DNA from: Cardinalis cardinalis
Taxonomy: Eukaryota; Chordata; Aves; Passeriformes; Cardinalidae
Assembly (NCBI GenBank): GCA_014549065.1
Contig: JACDOX010000087.1
Span: forward strand, 1,902,931 to 1,966,930
DNA: 64,000 bases
Reading direction: 5' to 3'
Under the pieces are notes generated by a model. The model ran no database searches. It worked only from the letters and a program-made list of their open reading frames with translations, and had not been told where the DNA came from. The translations under genes were made by a program, and so were the position numbers. How positions within the stretch are numbered: the first letter of the stretch is position 1; every line of letters begins with the position of its first letter. Shown here piece by piece: positions 36,601 to 48,560 of this stretch.

Positions 36601-37990
36601 CCCCATTCACACCAACACCTTTACAGAAAAGACATACACTAAAGGCACTTGATCCACTATTCACTGCATTTTCTCCATTTTTAACTTGCCCAAAGCCAGT
36701 AAGAATGAAGTCAACTTAAAGAGGCTGCTTGTTCCAACTAACTGAACAATTTGCTTCTACAGGATGAAATTAAAAATAATATTTTATTTATTCCTGTATT
36801 TGTCCATCCACAAGCACTGGAGAATCAACACTAACACTGGCATTTCAAGCAATTTTCATTTATACAAGCAAAAATGATTTTTCTGTAAGAGCAGGGAAGA
36901 GTTGCCAGGATAAGGAAGATTCTCTGCTGGCATCAGTGGGGAGGATGCACAGCTAAAGTCATCAGGTGGGGAGAGAGGAAATTTTCAAAACATAATGTAT
37001 TAAAAGCTCTGTAGAGAGGAGAGGGGAAGAGGGAGNCCAAAGAGAAAACTCCAGACTCTTTGTACATTATCAAATCTTTCTGCAGCTATTGAACTGGGTC
37101 TGGAAATAAGAAAGGAACAAATGACAACAGCCAGTTTAAAGTGCAAAAAGAAAGGAAAAAGTAGGACAAGGCAGAAAATCAGAAAGTGGAGTCTGGCTCT
37201 GGGGCAGTTACTGAGTATCCAGTTCTCACTCAAGTTCAATGGCACCAGCCTTTACTGTCATAACCCATCTCAGAACATATTACCTGCTGTACACACATTT
37301 TTTATCTTCAACATCCAGTTTTGAAAGTGTTCACACCTTCCAGATTAGAGAACAAGGATTTACCCAATGTAATTTATTACCCAGGATATGGTAAGAGAAA
37401 TTCAAGACATTAGAAATAATAATGATAACACAAGGCATTGTACACATGCATTATGTTTCACAATCTTCCATGATTCTGCAACATTTCCCTCTACTCAAGG
37501 AAGAAAATTCCAACTCATAAGCTTCTACTTGGAGCCTATGAAAGCATTTTAAGGACATTAACACCTTCCATTGCAGGAAGCATGAAACAGCAGCAAAGAA
37601 CACAAAAGCATAGAAGACACTTGTTCTAAATTCAATGAGACCAAATACAAGCCAGGATTTGGATCCAATTCAGAGAATCCAAACATTGACTAAACCACCT
37701 CAATAAAAATAAAAAGTGTTACTTACTTATTCACAAGTAAGAGAGACATTTATTTAGACTCCATGACAGACTGATAAGCAGAACACCCACAGGGCATTAG
37801 CTAGAGCTTAAATTTCTCAAAATAATAGTCCATTTTAAGCAGCAGTTCAGGAGGTGCTTCACAAGCAGCCCAACACTCCTAATGTAAAAGGATGTGCACT
37901 GAANTGAAAAGGCACAGAAATAGCAACCTCTTGATATTTTGAGAAACTGAGCAATGAAGCCATAAACTGCTTTTCCAACTAGCCCATGTG

Positions 37991-38070
37991 AACACATTAC
38001 ATTTTCACATACCTAATTTAAACCAATTAAAACATATTACACTTTCACATGCCTCATTTAAACCAAGTAC
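37991..38070. repeat. 40-bp tandem duplication
   Basis: Copies at 37991-38030 and 38031-38070. Both follow aaca.attaca.tttcacat and ctcattta/ctaattta patterns, about 85% identical by eye. Confidence 0.85.
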
Positions 38071-38386
38071 ACCAAGATCCAACCAAATTAGCCAATTAAA
38101 ATTTGGACATCCTTTGATCATAGCCATTATACCCATAGTATAAAGTGGGAATTTTAACTCCAAAGCAGCAAGAAAGATACTTACATGTTTTTTCCTTAAA
38201 TTATAAGAAATTATAAAGGTTTTGTAGACTCCAAGACACCAGAGNAAGTTGCACATTGCCTAAAAATGGAACTACAGGTACTAAGTGCTATAGAGGTATG
38301 TAAAACTCCCACTCTAATTGAATGAGAGGCTGATTTGTGGGTACCTCTAACCCACAAAGATGAAANAACAAAAATCACAGTTATAC

Positions 38387-38444
38387 AGAATCACAGAGCA
38401 ACCCAGGTTGGAGGGACCTCGAAGATCACCTGGTGCAGCCAGGA
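38387..38444 (-). mobile_element. CR1 LINE 3' tip
   Basis: Reverse-orientation text agaatcacagagcaacccag and gttggagggacctcgaagat, under 60 bases long. Confidence 0.8.
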
Positions 38445-41400
38445 ATAGAAAGCACATGTACTCCTGGTAGCAGCAGAAACATTTTTTCAGAGACAAAAAN
38501 CCATGAAAACTTAAGAAAAATAGAAGTATGGGACATGCCAGCCTCAACCAAAATTAGAGGAAATTTCATCATCATTTTCCCTTAAAAAATTTTTTGAAAA
38601 TGGTTAGCATTTCAATTTCGCTGAAGCAGAAGTGCTAAGGAAGAAAATAATAAAAGAAAATTATTTTAGAGNGGAATCACTCTGACCCCAGAGGAGAAAT
38701 GAAGTCACTCACCAAGGTGTTCTTCTAGCACTAACTAAATCCAGTGAAATAATTTCAGGGACTGCTCTGTAAAGCAGCACCAGGACACTAACTGCAATTG
38801 CAGCCTCATTTATGCTGCCAAAGAGGCAACTTGAAAATAACCAGTAACACTGTAAAAACATCAGTAAGAAATCAGGATAATCAGGAAACAACCATCACAG
38901 GGCAGGAGTTTTACTTGAAAGGAAGCTTAGACCATCACCTGCCCATCAGGAGAGGATGCTCACTGTAAATGCTGCTTATTTTATTGTGTTATTTCTGAAT
39001 GTTTTTACATCCCAGCTTTATCCACANTCAAAATCACCCTCTGCCATGTATCTGATGTTATCCAGCACTCAGAAGCTTCACCATGCAGGAGGCCAGATTG
39101 CCTACAGATATAATTAATTATTTCCTCGGAGTTTTATCTGTAATTTGCATGCAGAGGTTGACTGAGGAAGCCAATTACTGACTGTTAAATTTTACTTCAT
39201 TAAAATAATTAATTACTGTTTAATGCTTGCTATTACTCAACACTTGTTTTTGATTTTGCACAGTGCACTTGGTTGGATCAGTGAAAAATAACTCATTCTA
39301 GTTATTATTTCCATATAATTACAGAGTTTTATGGTTCCTAAGCAAAATCTTTACATTTCCACTAACTCTTCATCACTGCAGATTTAGAACTTTAGAATAC
39401 AAAACAGTCTACAGGAATGAGACTCTTGAATCACAGGATGTTCTGCTTAATTTTCCTGTTAATTGAAAATGTGCTTTGCAGGCACTTCTGTCTTTTTCTG
39501 TTCCCCAAGCCCTCNGTGGGGTTGTTTAACACTGTCTGGGTAATGACTTGGCTCCCCACAGATTCAGCTAGAGAGTGCAGCAGAACACAGCCCAAACCNT
39601 TTTAGATGATATTGAGAGAGCAGGAGTTTGCACATGATTAGTTTGTAGGTAGCAGCTGATGAGGTGTAACAGGGAAAGTTAAACTTCCAGAACCCAAACC
39701 TATGATCATACAAGTGCACTTTTAAGACATGAAGCTGTAGAAAGACATGATTTAGTGGTCCTGGGGATGTCAAATCATAGAGCAAGAACTCAACAAATGT
39801 AAAATGCCGACATTCATCAGTCTGCAAAAACTCNATGGATACTGAAACTTATGAATCCTATCAGGAATGCTGCAATTAAATTGTTAATGATAAAAAATTT
39901 CTGCAGGCTTAAAGCCTTTGGGACTCCCACACACTATTCTGAGCCATGCTGGAGCTGTATCAATTAAGGAAATTTCAAGTTAGAACTGGGTTAATGGAGC
40001 ATATGTCAGGAAACTGAACCAGGCAGTTAGCTTAATGTTTTAAGCAAATTTTATCTTTTAGCCAGAGCATCATTCTTTGTGCTCAGAGGCAGACAGTCTA
40101 TTCATTTTTTAGCATATTAAAGCTAGATTCCTGTCAGCTTAATGCTAATCTAGGCAGAAGTGGTAAAAAAAGATCAGGTAATCTGGTACTTCTTAGAAAA
40201 TGTGGTCTCAAGCAAGTAGGACAAACCACAGGATTTGCTGAGTCATTNAACTACTGCTTAAGGCGATTAGGGAAAATATAGCTGAACTAGGAGAAAAACC
40301 TTTAAGCAGCTGAAAATCTAAACTTACTTTAAGGAGTATGGCAGACAAAGTACTGGAGTTGTCTAAGCTATGCTTGAGAGCTCAGTACTTGAATATTTGT
40401 GCAAACAGCCTTGTGAGAGCTGAGAAGGAAAAAATATAAAGTAAAACCCCCACTGTCAATAGAAAGGAGTGAAGGCAGAGTAAATCAAAGATGATGAGAG
40501 ATTAAACAAGAGACAGAAATCCAAAGACATGACTTTCTAGGAGACAAAATGCATTGACAGAATATTTCTAGTGATTGTGAATCCTCAGTCAAAATCCATA
40601 CCTCGCCTGGTCTCAGAATCTTTAACTAAGCTGAGTTAGAGGACAGGGTATTTTGAACAGAAAACTGAGAGCTCTTTCCAGAAAAATGGTGTAAGGAGGA
40701 GAAGCTGTGGCAGCTGAGGCCAGAGGTTGCTGCTGACTGTCAGTCATCCTAAAAANCCAAACTGCTTCTTTGCAAGGAACAAGCCATTTTAAAGAGATGA
40801 GTTTGGTTCTGCTTGGCCTACAGAGATTACAAATTTGCTAAGGGAAAAACCTACATCTATTCTTAAATAAACCCCCAAATCCAAGTAAAGCCAAAACTAC
40901 AAAAAAGAAACATTTGCTAAGAACCCTCATGATGAAACACCAGATTACATTCTGACAGTTCAACACTGTCTCAGTTTACAGTGTCTCATTATTGCTTCCA
41001 CTCACCTTAGTCTTCTTCTCATTTTCCCTTATCTTACAATCTGTCAAGCTATGGAAAATTGGGGGACTACAGAATACCAAATCTCAGTGGCAGCATAACA
41101 GCCCTAAACCCTGAGTGATTTTAGANTCCTAGCATAAAAATAAATTTTATAAAGCTGGGCACTCAGGTTTTGGCTGTGGACGATGAAGTCTGATAATAAC
41201 CAGCTTCAGAAGTAATAGTTTATATATAAAAAAGACAATACTTTGAAGAAACAGAGGGGGTGAGGGAGTGTGTGGAAATGGGGTGAGGCACAGGCCAAAC
41301 ACAAAAACCAGCACATTAAAGCATGAGAGTGAGGACCACTGAGTATTTTCATCTAATGAAAGCAGCCAACTTGCTTTTAGCAATAACTTTATTAATTTCT

Positions 41401-41668
41401 AAAGTTATCTCAAAGTCTCAGATGCAGCTGTCAAACTGAAGTTTGTTGACAAAAATGTTACCATTTAACATTTCATACAAAACTATAAAAAATACCTATT
41501 TCAGGCTTTTTCCTTGCTCTGCACTTCTCTGTGACAGCCACGTCCCACTGCTGGTTAGATGCCACATCAAACACTATTATAATTCATCCAGTCTATTTAG
41601 TGAGAACTTTTCCATTTTATATTTTCACAGAGTTGGCACAAAGGTGTAACTTCCATGCAGCTTCTCAC

Positions 41669-41740
41669 CTTGAATTAGTGGTATGTACCGTGCTAACAGC
41701 TTTGCTCTCTTCTTTTCATATCCTTTCTGAGTGATGTCTC
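41669..41740 (-). CDS. DIP2A: DIP2A exon 2 (72 bp), DMAP1-binding domain
   Basis: The exon begins after an acceptor reading ctttag and ends at a GTGAG donor. It starts with two bases that complete a Gly codon and then encodes DITQKGYEKKRAKLLARYIP and LIQ, leaving one base for the next exon. This is the lysine/arginine-rich helical core of the DMAP1-binding domain, the most conserved N-terminal block of DIP2 proteins. The preceding residues, including the start Met, are not found between here and 64000. Confidence 0.93.
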
Positions 41741-44700
41741 CTAAAGAAAAGAAGAAATAAATACATGTTGTTTGGAAATTCTACATTTAAATCTTTGCAA
41801 CAAGCNCATTCTGTCAGCAACATACTGGTGAAAGAGTTTAACAAAGCAAACTATGCAGGGAAAAAAACAACAACAAAAATGCATTAATTACATGTATATA
41901 TGGATTCAGCCTACCTCTGGCCAAGCAGAACTCCTTTTCCTCAGTTAGATTTTACACATAAGAGTTCTTACTCTGTATTTTAAAATGATGCTCAAGTACT
42001 TTGCTTAATCCATAAGGACTGTGTTTAATTTTTTGCTTAATATTCTTTATTTCCTCACATATCTGCCTCATTCCTATATCAGAGAACACTAACAGACACA
42101 AAGTAATTTCATTCTGCCATCCCCANCCTCCATCCAAGTGAATATGCATAATTTCAAGCTATTGACACTCTCCCAAAACAAGCAATGGGAGTTCAAAGAC
42201 ACTGTTCAAAACAGGTAAGAAAAACAAATGCATATCTTGGAATGCTTCAGTTATTGCAGGTATTTCAAAATACCATCCGCCAGTTTTTCTTCATAAACCC
42301 ACGTAAACAGTATGTACAAAATTTGGACATAACACTGAAATTACCATTTTTCTTGAGCAGAAAAAAAAAAGGCAGAAAAATTACGCAGAAATATAATTTT
42401 AACGTATATATAGTATTTAAAAATGAGAATTACACCAAACTAAAACAAAGCACTACAAATGCCCAAGCATATTCATCTTTCTGGGAACACATGATCAAAA
42501 TGACAAACTACACTTTTTATGAAAAAAAAGAAAATTCTATCAGAAGATACCTTCTTTCAGAAGAAGAGACGCATAATTATCAATTATGGAAGAAATAAAA
42601 AACTCAACCCAGAAGAAGCACCAGTAGGAAGAACAGTTTTTCTCAAACCAGAAGTAATTTGGAAGACTAAAGCTCAGGAAATTCTTTAAGGATCAAAACT
42701 GTACCTTACACAAAAGTGCTGCACTGTAAGCTCAGTGAAGACATCAATTTGCACAGCTTCCTAAATGCTCCACATAATCCTNATCCCAGCCCTCTGTGCT
42801 GCTCAGCCTGTGCCAGGTACCACCCAAGCACACAGGTAAGCCATGATCAAAAGGCAGGGTTCNAGAGAGAGTCCTGCTCAAACCAGAGTACTTCACACGC
42901 TGGCATCCTGCTGCACTTGGAATTCTTTGATTTTGCTGGAATGCTGACTTGAAGGACTTTGCTTGAATGAGGTTAAGCAAAGGACAAAGTCAGAAGCATC
43001 TCTGTCGCTTTCTGCAGCGCTGTGGCAGGTTGAGCTGTGCTGCCCAGCCAAGCTGGGCTTTGTTCTTTTCTCCAAAGCCTGGGGGTGGGGCTCCTCCTAA
43101 CAACTGTTCCCCCCTTGCCCCCAGAGCCTCAGGGGGATTCACCCATCATATGGGGTTTTTGTGATCCCTCATTTCTTCCAAAAAGAGCCACTTTGCCACA
43201 TTGGTACGCCGGGGCCACAGCTGCTGTCATTTAGCCTCACTTTCTCCTGAGTCACTGGATNACACAAAAGCAATCTGAGGTTCCTCAGCAAGGCAGCTGG
43301 GAAGCCTACATAAAGCCAGACACTGGGCTGAGCAGTGAGAGCTCTGTTTGGAAGAGATTTTTACTTGAAATATATAGTATACATCATAAAATCTGTCAGA
43401 GGNACCAAGAAAATTAATCTAGACAGGGATGAAAGTGGCAGCATTTCTTAAAATGATCTATAAAAATATATTCTTCATTAGTGCACACAAGAATCTGTCA
43501 TGTNGTTACCGTGCTTCTGCCCAGGCATGGTTCTATTCCACCATGTTAGCACTAGACCTAAGAGAATCTTAATGCCAAATTCACTAAATGGGACTGAGAA
43601 TGGATCTGTGAGAGTCTGGCACTTGCTAAAGATAGGGAAATGGCTCCTGGTCCCCAGTTTGCAGAGGTCAAGAGNAGAAACATTTCTAAATGAGCTGACT
43701 GTACATGAAACGTGCATGAACCTAATCAGCTGGATCAGCTCTGCAAGATGAAACCTTTAATAACTGCACTGTTTGGCCACTGGTGAGCACAGCCACAACT
43801 GCAGGTCCATCACCTTGGCTGCAGAAACCTTTGCCAGTTCCTTCAGGATAAAGTCAAGGGCACCAACACTGGCTTCTGCCTCAGAGGTGGCTCCTGGGTG
43901 GCTTGGNAAGGCAGGCAAATTGCCAGTCTAAAACATAACTCACATGTCATTTGTAGAAGTATTTAAAGCATAGCCTCCATGTTTCTGGGACAGGCTGTCA
44001 CTGTATTAGAAAAGGTGGTGGCAGAATCATTTCAGCAGACATCATTGCTAACTCTATGTCTTAAACAACCTTTGTAAAAAAGACCCTAAAGATGAACCAA
44101 AGATCAAAATACAAATCCTTTAAGATAACCTACAGAAACATTGGAAAAAATGGGAGAAGGTTAAGGAACAATGTCAGAAATTAAACAGTCTAAAGAAAAC
44201 TGGAAGTGGTTTGNGACATATTTTCTCCATATGCACACCTGTGAGCTTCAAGCTGGGACACACACAGGAGTGTCCTGCCCTTGATTCTGCCCATGACAGT
44301 TCACAATCATTTTTAACACACAAGCTTTTATCACCACCTAAATCTAGGAACCAGAAAAACTCCTCCAAACCTACGACTAGTACCCATTCCAAGACTTACC
44401 TGGCACGTGTTCTCCCAGACACTACACTTATGTAAATCAGGCAAAAGCCAAACTCATCAACAGGCAATAAAGGAACTATAAGATGAAAATCATTACTTGC
44501 AATCAAAGAAAGTTTTGGATCTCCAAATTGTACAGCAGCCAACACTTGCTGCCATCCCTGAAATATAGGCTCTGATAGTTCTGTGCCTACCACATCTGGT
44601 AGGTCGACTGATACCTTAATTTAGTTTGCATATGATGAGCTAAGTGAAGTGTGAAAACATCTTGATTGGAATCTTTCATATTACAGGAATCTCTTTAAAA

Positions 44701-47375
44701 TGGAAATGACATCTGATCATTTCATATGGTGATGCATTTGACTAAGCCATTAGAAATTCTATTTCAAAGACCCTACTTGAAACATCCTGAGAGCATCACC
44801 ATGCCTTTAAAGCAGCATTAGAAAATTAGCACGACTTCATTGAAAATGCACAGTACTGGTAATTCCTAATTTGCAGCAGGACTTGCACCCCTTTGAGGGA
44901 ATTTAAGTTATCTAAGTACAAAACTTGTCTGATGTAAAAGCGGCAGCATGGAGATACACAACTATATAAATGCAGAATTTCATTAAACCTTTGCACACAC
45001 AACAGAATCACTGACACATCAAGTTCTAGACACTAGGCAAATACTGACTTGCTAATTATATGTATCTTAATGATAGAAATGTAAGTAATTTGACCAATAT
45101 GTTAATAGCAAAGATTTGGTCTTCCACTCTGTTTACAATTATACAGTGGGATTATACACTATATTTTACAACACCATTAATTGCCTAATAAATTATAGAA
45201 GGAACTATCAACACTAATAAACTTAGTTTGATCAAGCCATGAGGAACTTTGCAATTGACAAAGCAATCAAAAGTAACATTCAGAACTAGAAAACTTGAAA
45301 TTAGAATACGAAAACTCTATTCTGACACAGTCACATATCACCTTTTCACCTTGAAGTTTCAAAGCAGTTGCAGGACAAAAGCATTGTATTTTACAACTTT
45401 AAAAAGCTAAGGGTGGGTGAATCCTGCAGTTCAGAGAGGATGTGCAAAGTCAGTGCATTCTAGGTTATTCTGTTCCATACAACCCATACTTGGGAAGCGT
45501 GTGTGTAGGCAGAGAGAAGAGAGAGCTGCTCCTTTTAAACTCTGCCTGGCTTAAACACTTATTTGCTTCATCTGCCAGGAGTCGGCATCTGACAGTGTAA
45601 AATAAGGTTAAATAATCAGATCACAAAAGCAGCCTTAGCAGCAGTTTCTAGGCTCAGTTAAGCCAAATTAATGAATTGTTTTTCCCCTGCTGCAGTAAAT
45701 CCTTAAGCTTGGTCCACAGGGAGACAGGAAAAGCTNCAACTCTGCCCCTTCCCTTCTATGCTGTTGGAGCTCCCTGCAGAACACAGACAGACTGACAGAT
45801 GTCAGCTACAGTACACCTGTGGGTGAACAACATNTATCACACCAGCTACCAGTTCCAGTTCTCATTAGCATGGAGATCAGTGACTTTGCCATCCCCTTCA
45901 AAAGGCTGAGGAAAGCTACACACATGGGGAGGAAGGAATGGGAATCCTCTGGCCCATAGGGAATGTACNGTCTGCTTCCACAAAAGCCAACAAAAGAAGT
46001 TGGGAAAAAACAGACTAGGAGTGGTCAGGCAGATCAATGGACAGGATCTTTAAACTTCAAGCCAAAAATTAGGGCTTGATGTTTACTTATTCATAACTCT
46101 GACACGGTTATTTTGGTAAGATTCCAAAGTGAAAAGCTTTAGAAAGAATGATGTACACATGCAATGTGCTCCCCATCATGGAAATGCCATTTCAAAACAA
46201 TCAAAATCTCTGTGTACTATAGAAATGAAAACTGTTTCTGTTTGTCACTTCCTAGCTGTATCAAGGATAAAATATCAAAGTAGAATAACTGTCTGACATG
46301 TAGTAACCAACTATTATAANGAATGAGGCCAGAAATAATTATCTGAACTAAGTCATTCTATGGTATCCCCAAAAAATTCCATGAAAATTGCCTCTAGATT
46401 TGCTTGAAGATGCAAATCTAGGCATGGAGGAAGCAAAGAAAAGCCTTTCTAAAGCATAGCTTATTTTCCTTTCACATCNTTCAGAGACTCATTATATAAT
46501 GCACAGTGANTAACACAATGAAGATCCTTTACATTATTAAACTGGTTTGAAACTTTATTTTTATGGTGTGTTTTTGGATGTCAGCAATATTGAGTTTTTT
46601 CCTCCCCCNACTAATATGCAAGAAGTTACCCCATCAGCCACAGGTATTTTACAGGAAAGAGAGCATTTCATACTTACTACTTGCAAAAAGCTCATATTTA
46701 AACTTTGGTAGCAATCCCAGAGATCACAGCAAAGGCATCATTTAGGCATGATGCACCACACTAAAGACTGAAGCAGACTGATTCAAAAATCCATGACCAT
46801 GGAAATATCCAACTCATTTATGAGACCATGAAAATATTTTAAAAAACCACTAGNAAACCCCAAAACACTCCAACAGCAGCACAACACTCAAAATTCACCA
46901 AGTATGTTAAAACATAAATGAGAAGGTCTGTAACCTGCAGTGTCTACTCCATACACAAGTTATTTCAGTTTGTAAATGATGAAACTTTTTCAATGGATTT
47001 CTAGGTCTCAGTTTCAGATTTGATTGGTTTCCTGACACAGCATTACCATGTCCTCACATGCACTGTAAAAGCATGCTTTTAGAGAAAAGATTTACAGTTA
47101 ATCCTGAAATAACAGGTGAAGGGGGTGTCTACAGAGCAACATTTTAGGTGAACGTAGACTCTTCGACTTGTTAGAATAAAACATTGGCATATTTAAAAAA
47201 ANCAAACTTCATCAGTATTCATGTTAAAGCTACATAAATAACATAATACAATATAATTTTACTAAGAAATCAGACCTCACTGGTATATTGGGCGCACATA
47301 AGTCATCTGACAGGATCACAAAGAACCAGATGAATGATTCAGAGATCCTGGCTGAACTACAGAATGATAAATTGA

Positions 47376-47394
47376 AAAAAAAAAAAAAAAAAGA
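47376..47394. repeat. Poly-A tract
   Basis: About 18 uninterrupted A bases. No clear retroposed body upstream is recognised. Confidence 0.9.
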
Positions 47395-47665
47395 AACCAG
47401 CTGAATTATTCACAGAAGGAGGCAGCAAAGCAAGCCAGCTGGTGCACACAGACATCCTCTCATGGCAGGAAAAAAACCCCATCAATCCCTATTAGGACCA
47501 GAACAGTTCAGTGCTTCCACATTTGGGACACCCCAGCATGGGTCCCTGTGGTGGCTAAACTTATTTACAATTTATTTNCAGTTGCAACACTACTCATTAA
47601 GTGTATTTTCTGACGAAATGGAGCTCTCCCTGAACAGCATGAACCAAACATTGGCAACGAAATGT

Positions 47666-47722
47666 TGAGCAGGGAGGTTGGACCAGATGACCCACTGTGG
47701 TCCCCTCCAACCTGGCTCCACA
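47666..47722 (+). mobile_element. CR1 LINE 3' fragment
   Basis: The gggaggttggaccagatgac and ggtcccctccaacctggctc text matches the CR1 end region. Confidence 0.75.
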
Positions 47723-48469
47723 GAAACCTGTGGTTTCTGCCAACTGCACCTTCTTCCTTGTTTATCTGTTAAAAAGAGCCAAAGGAAAGGCAGGTTTGGT
47801 GTCTGCAGGCTCAGATGCTCAAGCCCCCAGCCAGCACCTGTTTGAGGTTGAATGTAACATGCTGATCCCAGGCTCTTGCCAAGGCAGGGGCTCAGCAGCA
47901 GAATTTTCCATGAACTAAGGTTCGTTAAAACCTTATTTGTGAAATGCATCTTTATCACAATAAAGTATTGAACACAAGAATCATTTTTAAATCAGCTGCT
48001 TAAGAACAAAGCATGTTAGGGAAAAAAGATGAATCAACTCCAGTACATAACAGATAGATTTCCAGAATCTACCATGCAGTGACACCCATAATGAAAGGCC
48101 TGAAAAATACTCTTTTGCAGTAACATATCCTTATCAAAATTAATGATTACCTGGAAGAGACAGGTTGGCAGTACCTTACGTCACTTATTCTTCCTTACCA
48201 CATCTGCCTAATCTTTGCAATTGCTGTTTCCCAAAATATGCATATGGATATGGATTCTGTCCTGCATCTTTTGATCCTGCATCCATGTATTTGATGGCAT
48301 TGCCTCTGAATGTCCTTACCAAGCTACTTGGTTATTTACCTTTACTAGTCCTGCTAAGAGAAAAAGTATTTGATTTTCAACTGCATGAGAAATACAAAGC
48401 GCCTTTAACTGGACCAAACNTGAGAAATCTACTAAAAATGCTGCCATTTGGGAGGTGGTCACATTTATA

Positions 48470-48560
48470 AAATCAGAGAATGGTTTGGATAGAAGGGACC
48501 TTAAAGCTCATCTAGTTTCAATACCCTTCTATGGTCAGGCAATCCTTACACTAAACCAGG
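48470..48560 (-). mobile_element. CR1 LINE 3' fragment next to AT-rich DNA
   Basis: Reverse-orientation text: atcagagaatggtttggata, gaagggaccttaaagctcat. It is followed by an AT-rich stretch with an inverted 12-mer (48583-48594 and 48642-48653). Confidence 0.8.

Larger units (their letters stand above)
33677..41668. other. DIP2A intron 2 (8.0 kb)
   Basis: Contains one short CR1 scrap, a 40-bp tandem duplication and an AT/homeobox-motif-rich segment near 39090-39320. No gene seen. Confidence 0.6.
907..41740 (-). other. DIP2A: DIP2A gene, partial: 23 internal coding exons (presumed exons 2-24)
   Basis: Seen: 23 exons on the minus strand with AG/GT borders and compatible phases give about 950 codons with no stop. 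Known: DIP2 proteins (about 1,570 residues) have an N-terminal DMAP1-binding domain and two tandem adenylation-like domains related to fatty acyl-AMP ligases; reported roles include lipid or acetyl-CoA metabolism and, for DIP2A, follistatin-like 1 binding. Paralogue A is chosen over B and C from stretches such as ALTTDACQKGLPKAQTGE, LAALQRWGTTQSKAPCLT and HSAPPDVTTGLVE. The adenylation-like motifs are degenerate, as is usual in the family (YKTSKEGSTVG at the P-loop position, RTGLLGF, SGRRHNADDV). The first coding exon and everything after exon 24 lie outside the window. Exon and intron order match the family throughout, so this is a real gene and not a retrocopy. Confidence 0.95.

Noticed and set aside
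907..41740. Assignment to DIP2B or DIP2C
   Set aside because: Exons 5, 6, 8 and 11 carry text that fits DIP2A best. B and C differ at these places in my knowledge of the family; an alignment would settle it.
42185..42598. Plus-strand 137-codon open frame, the longest isolated one in intron 1
   Set aside because: AT-driven composition, no recognisable domain, no splice context and no promoter; expected by chance in this base composition.
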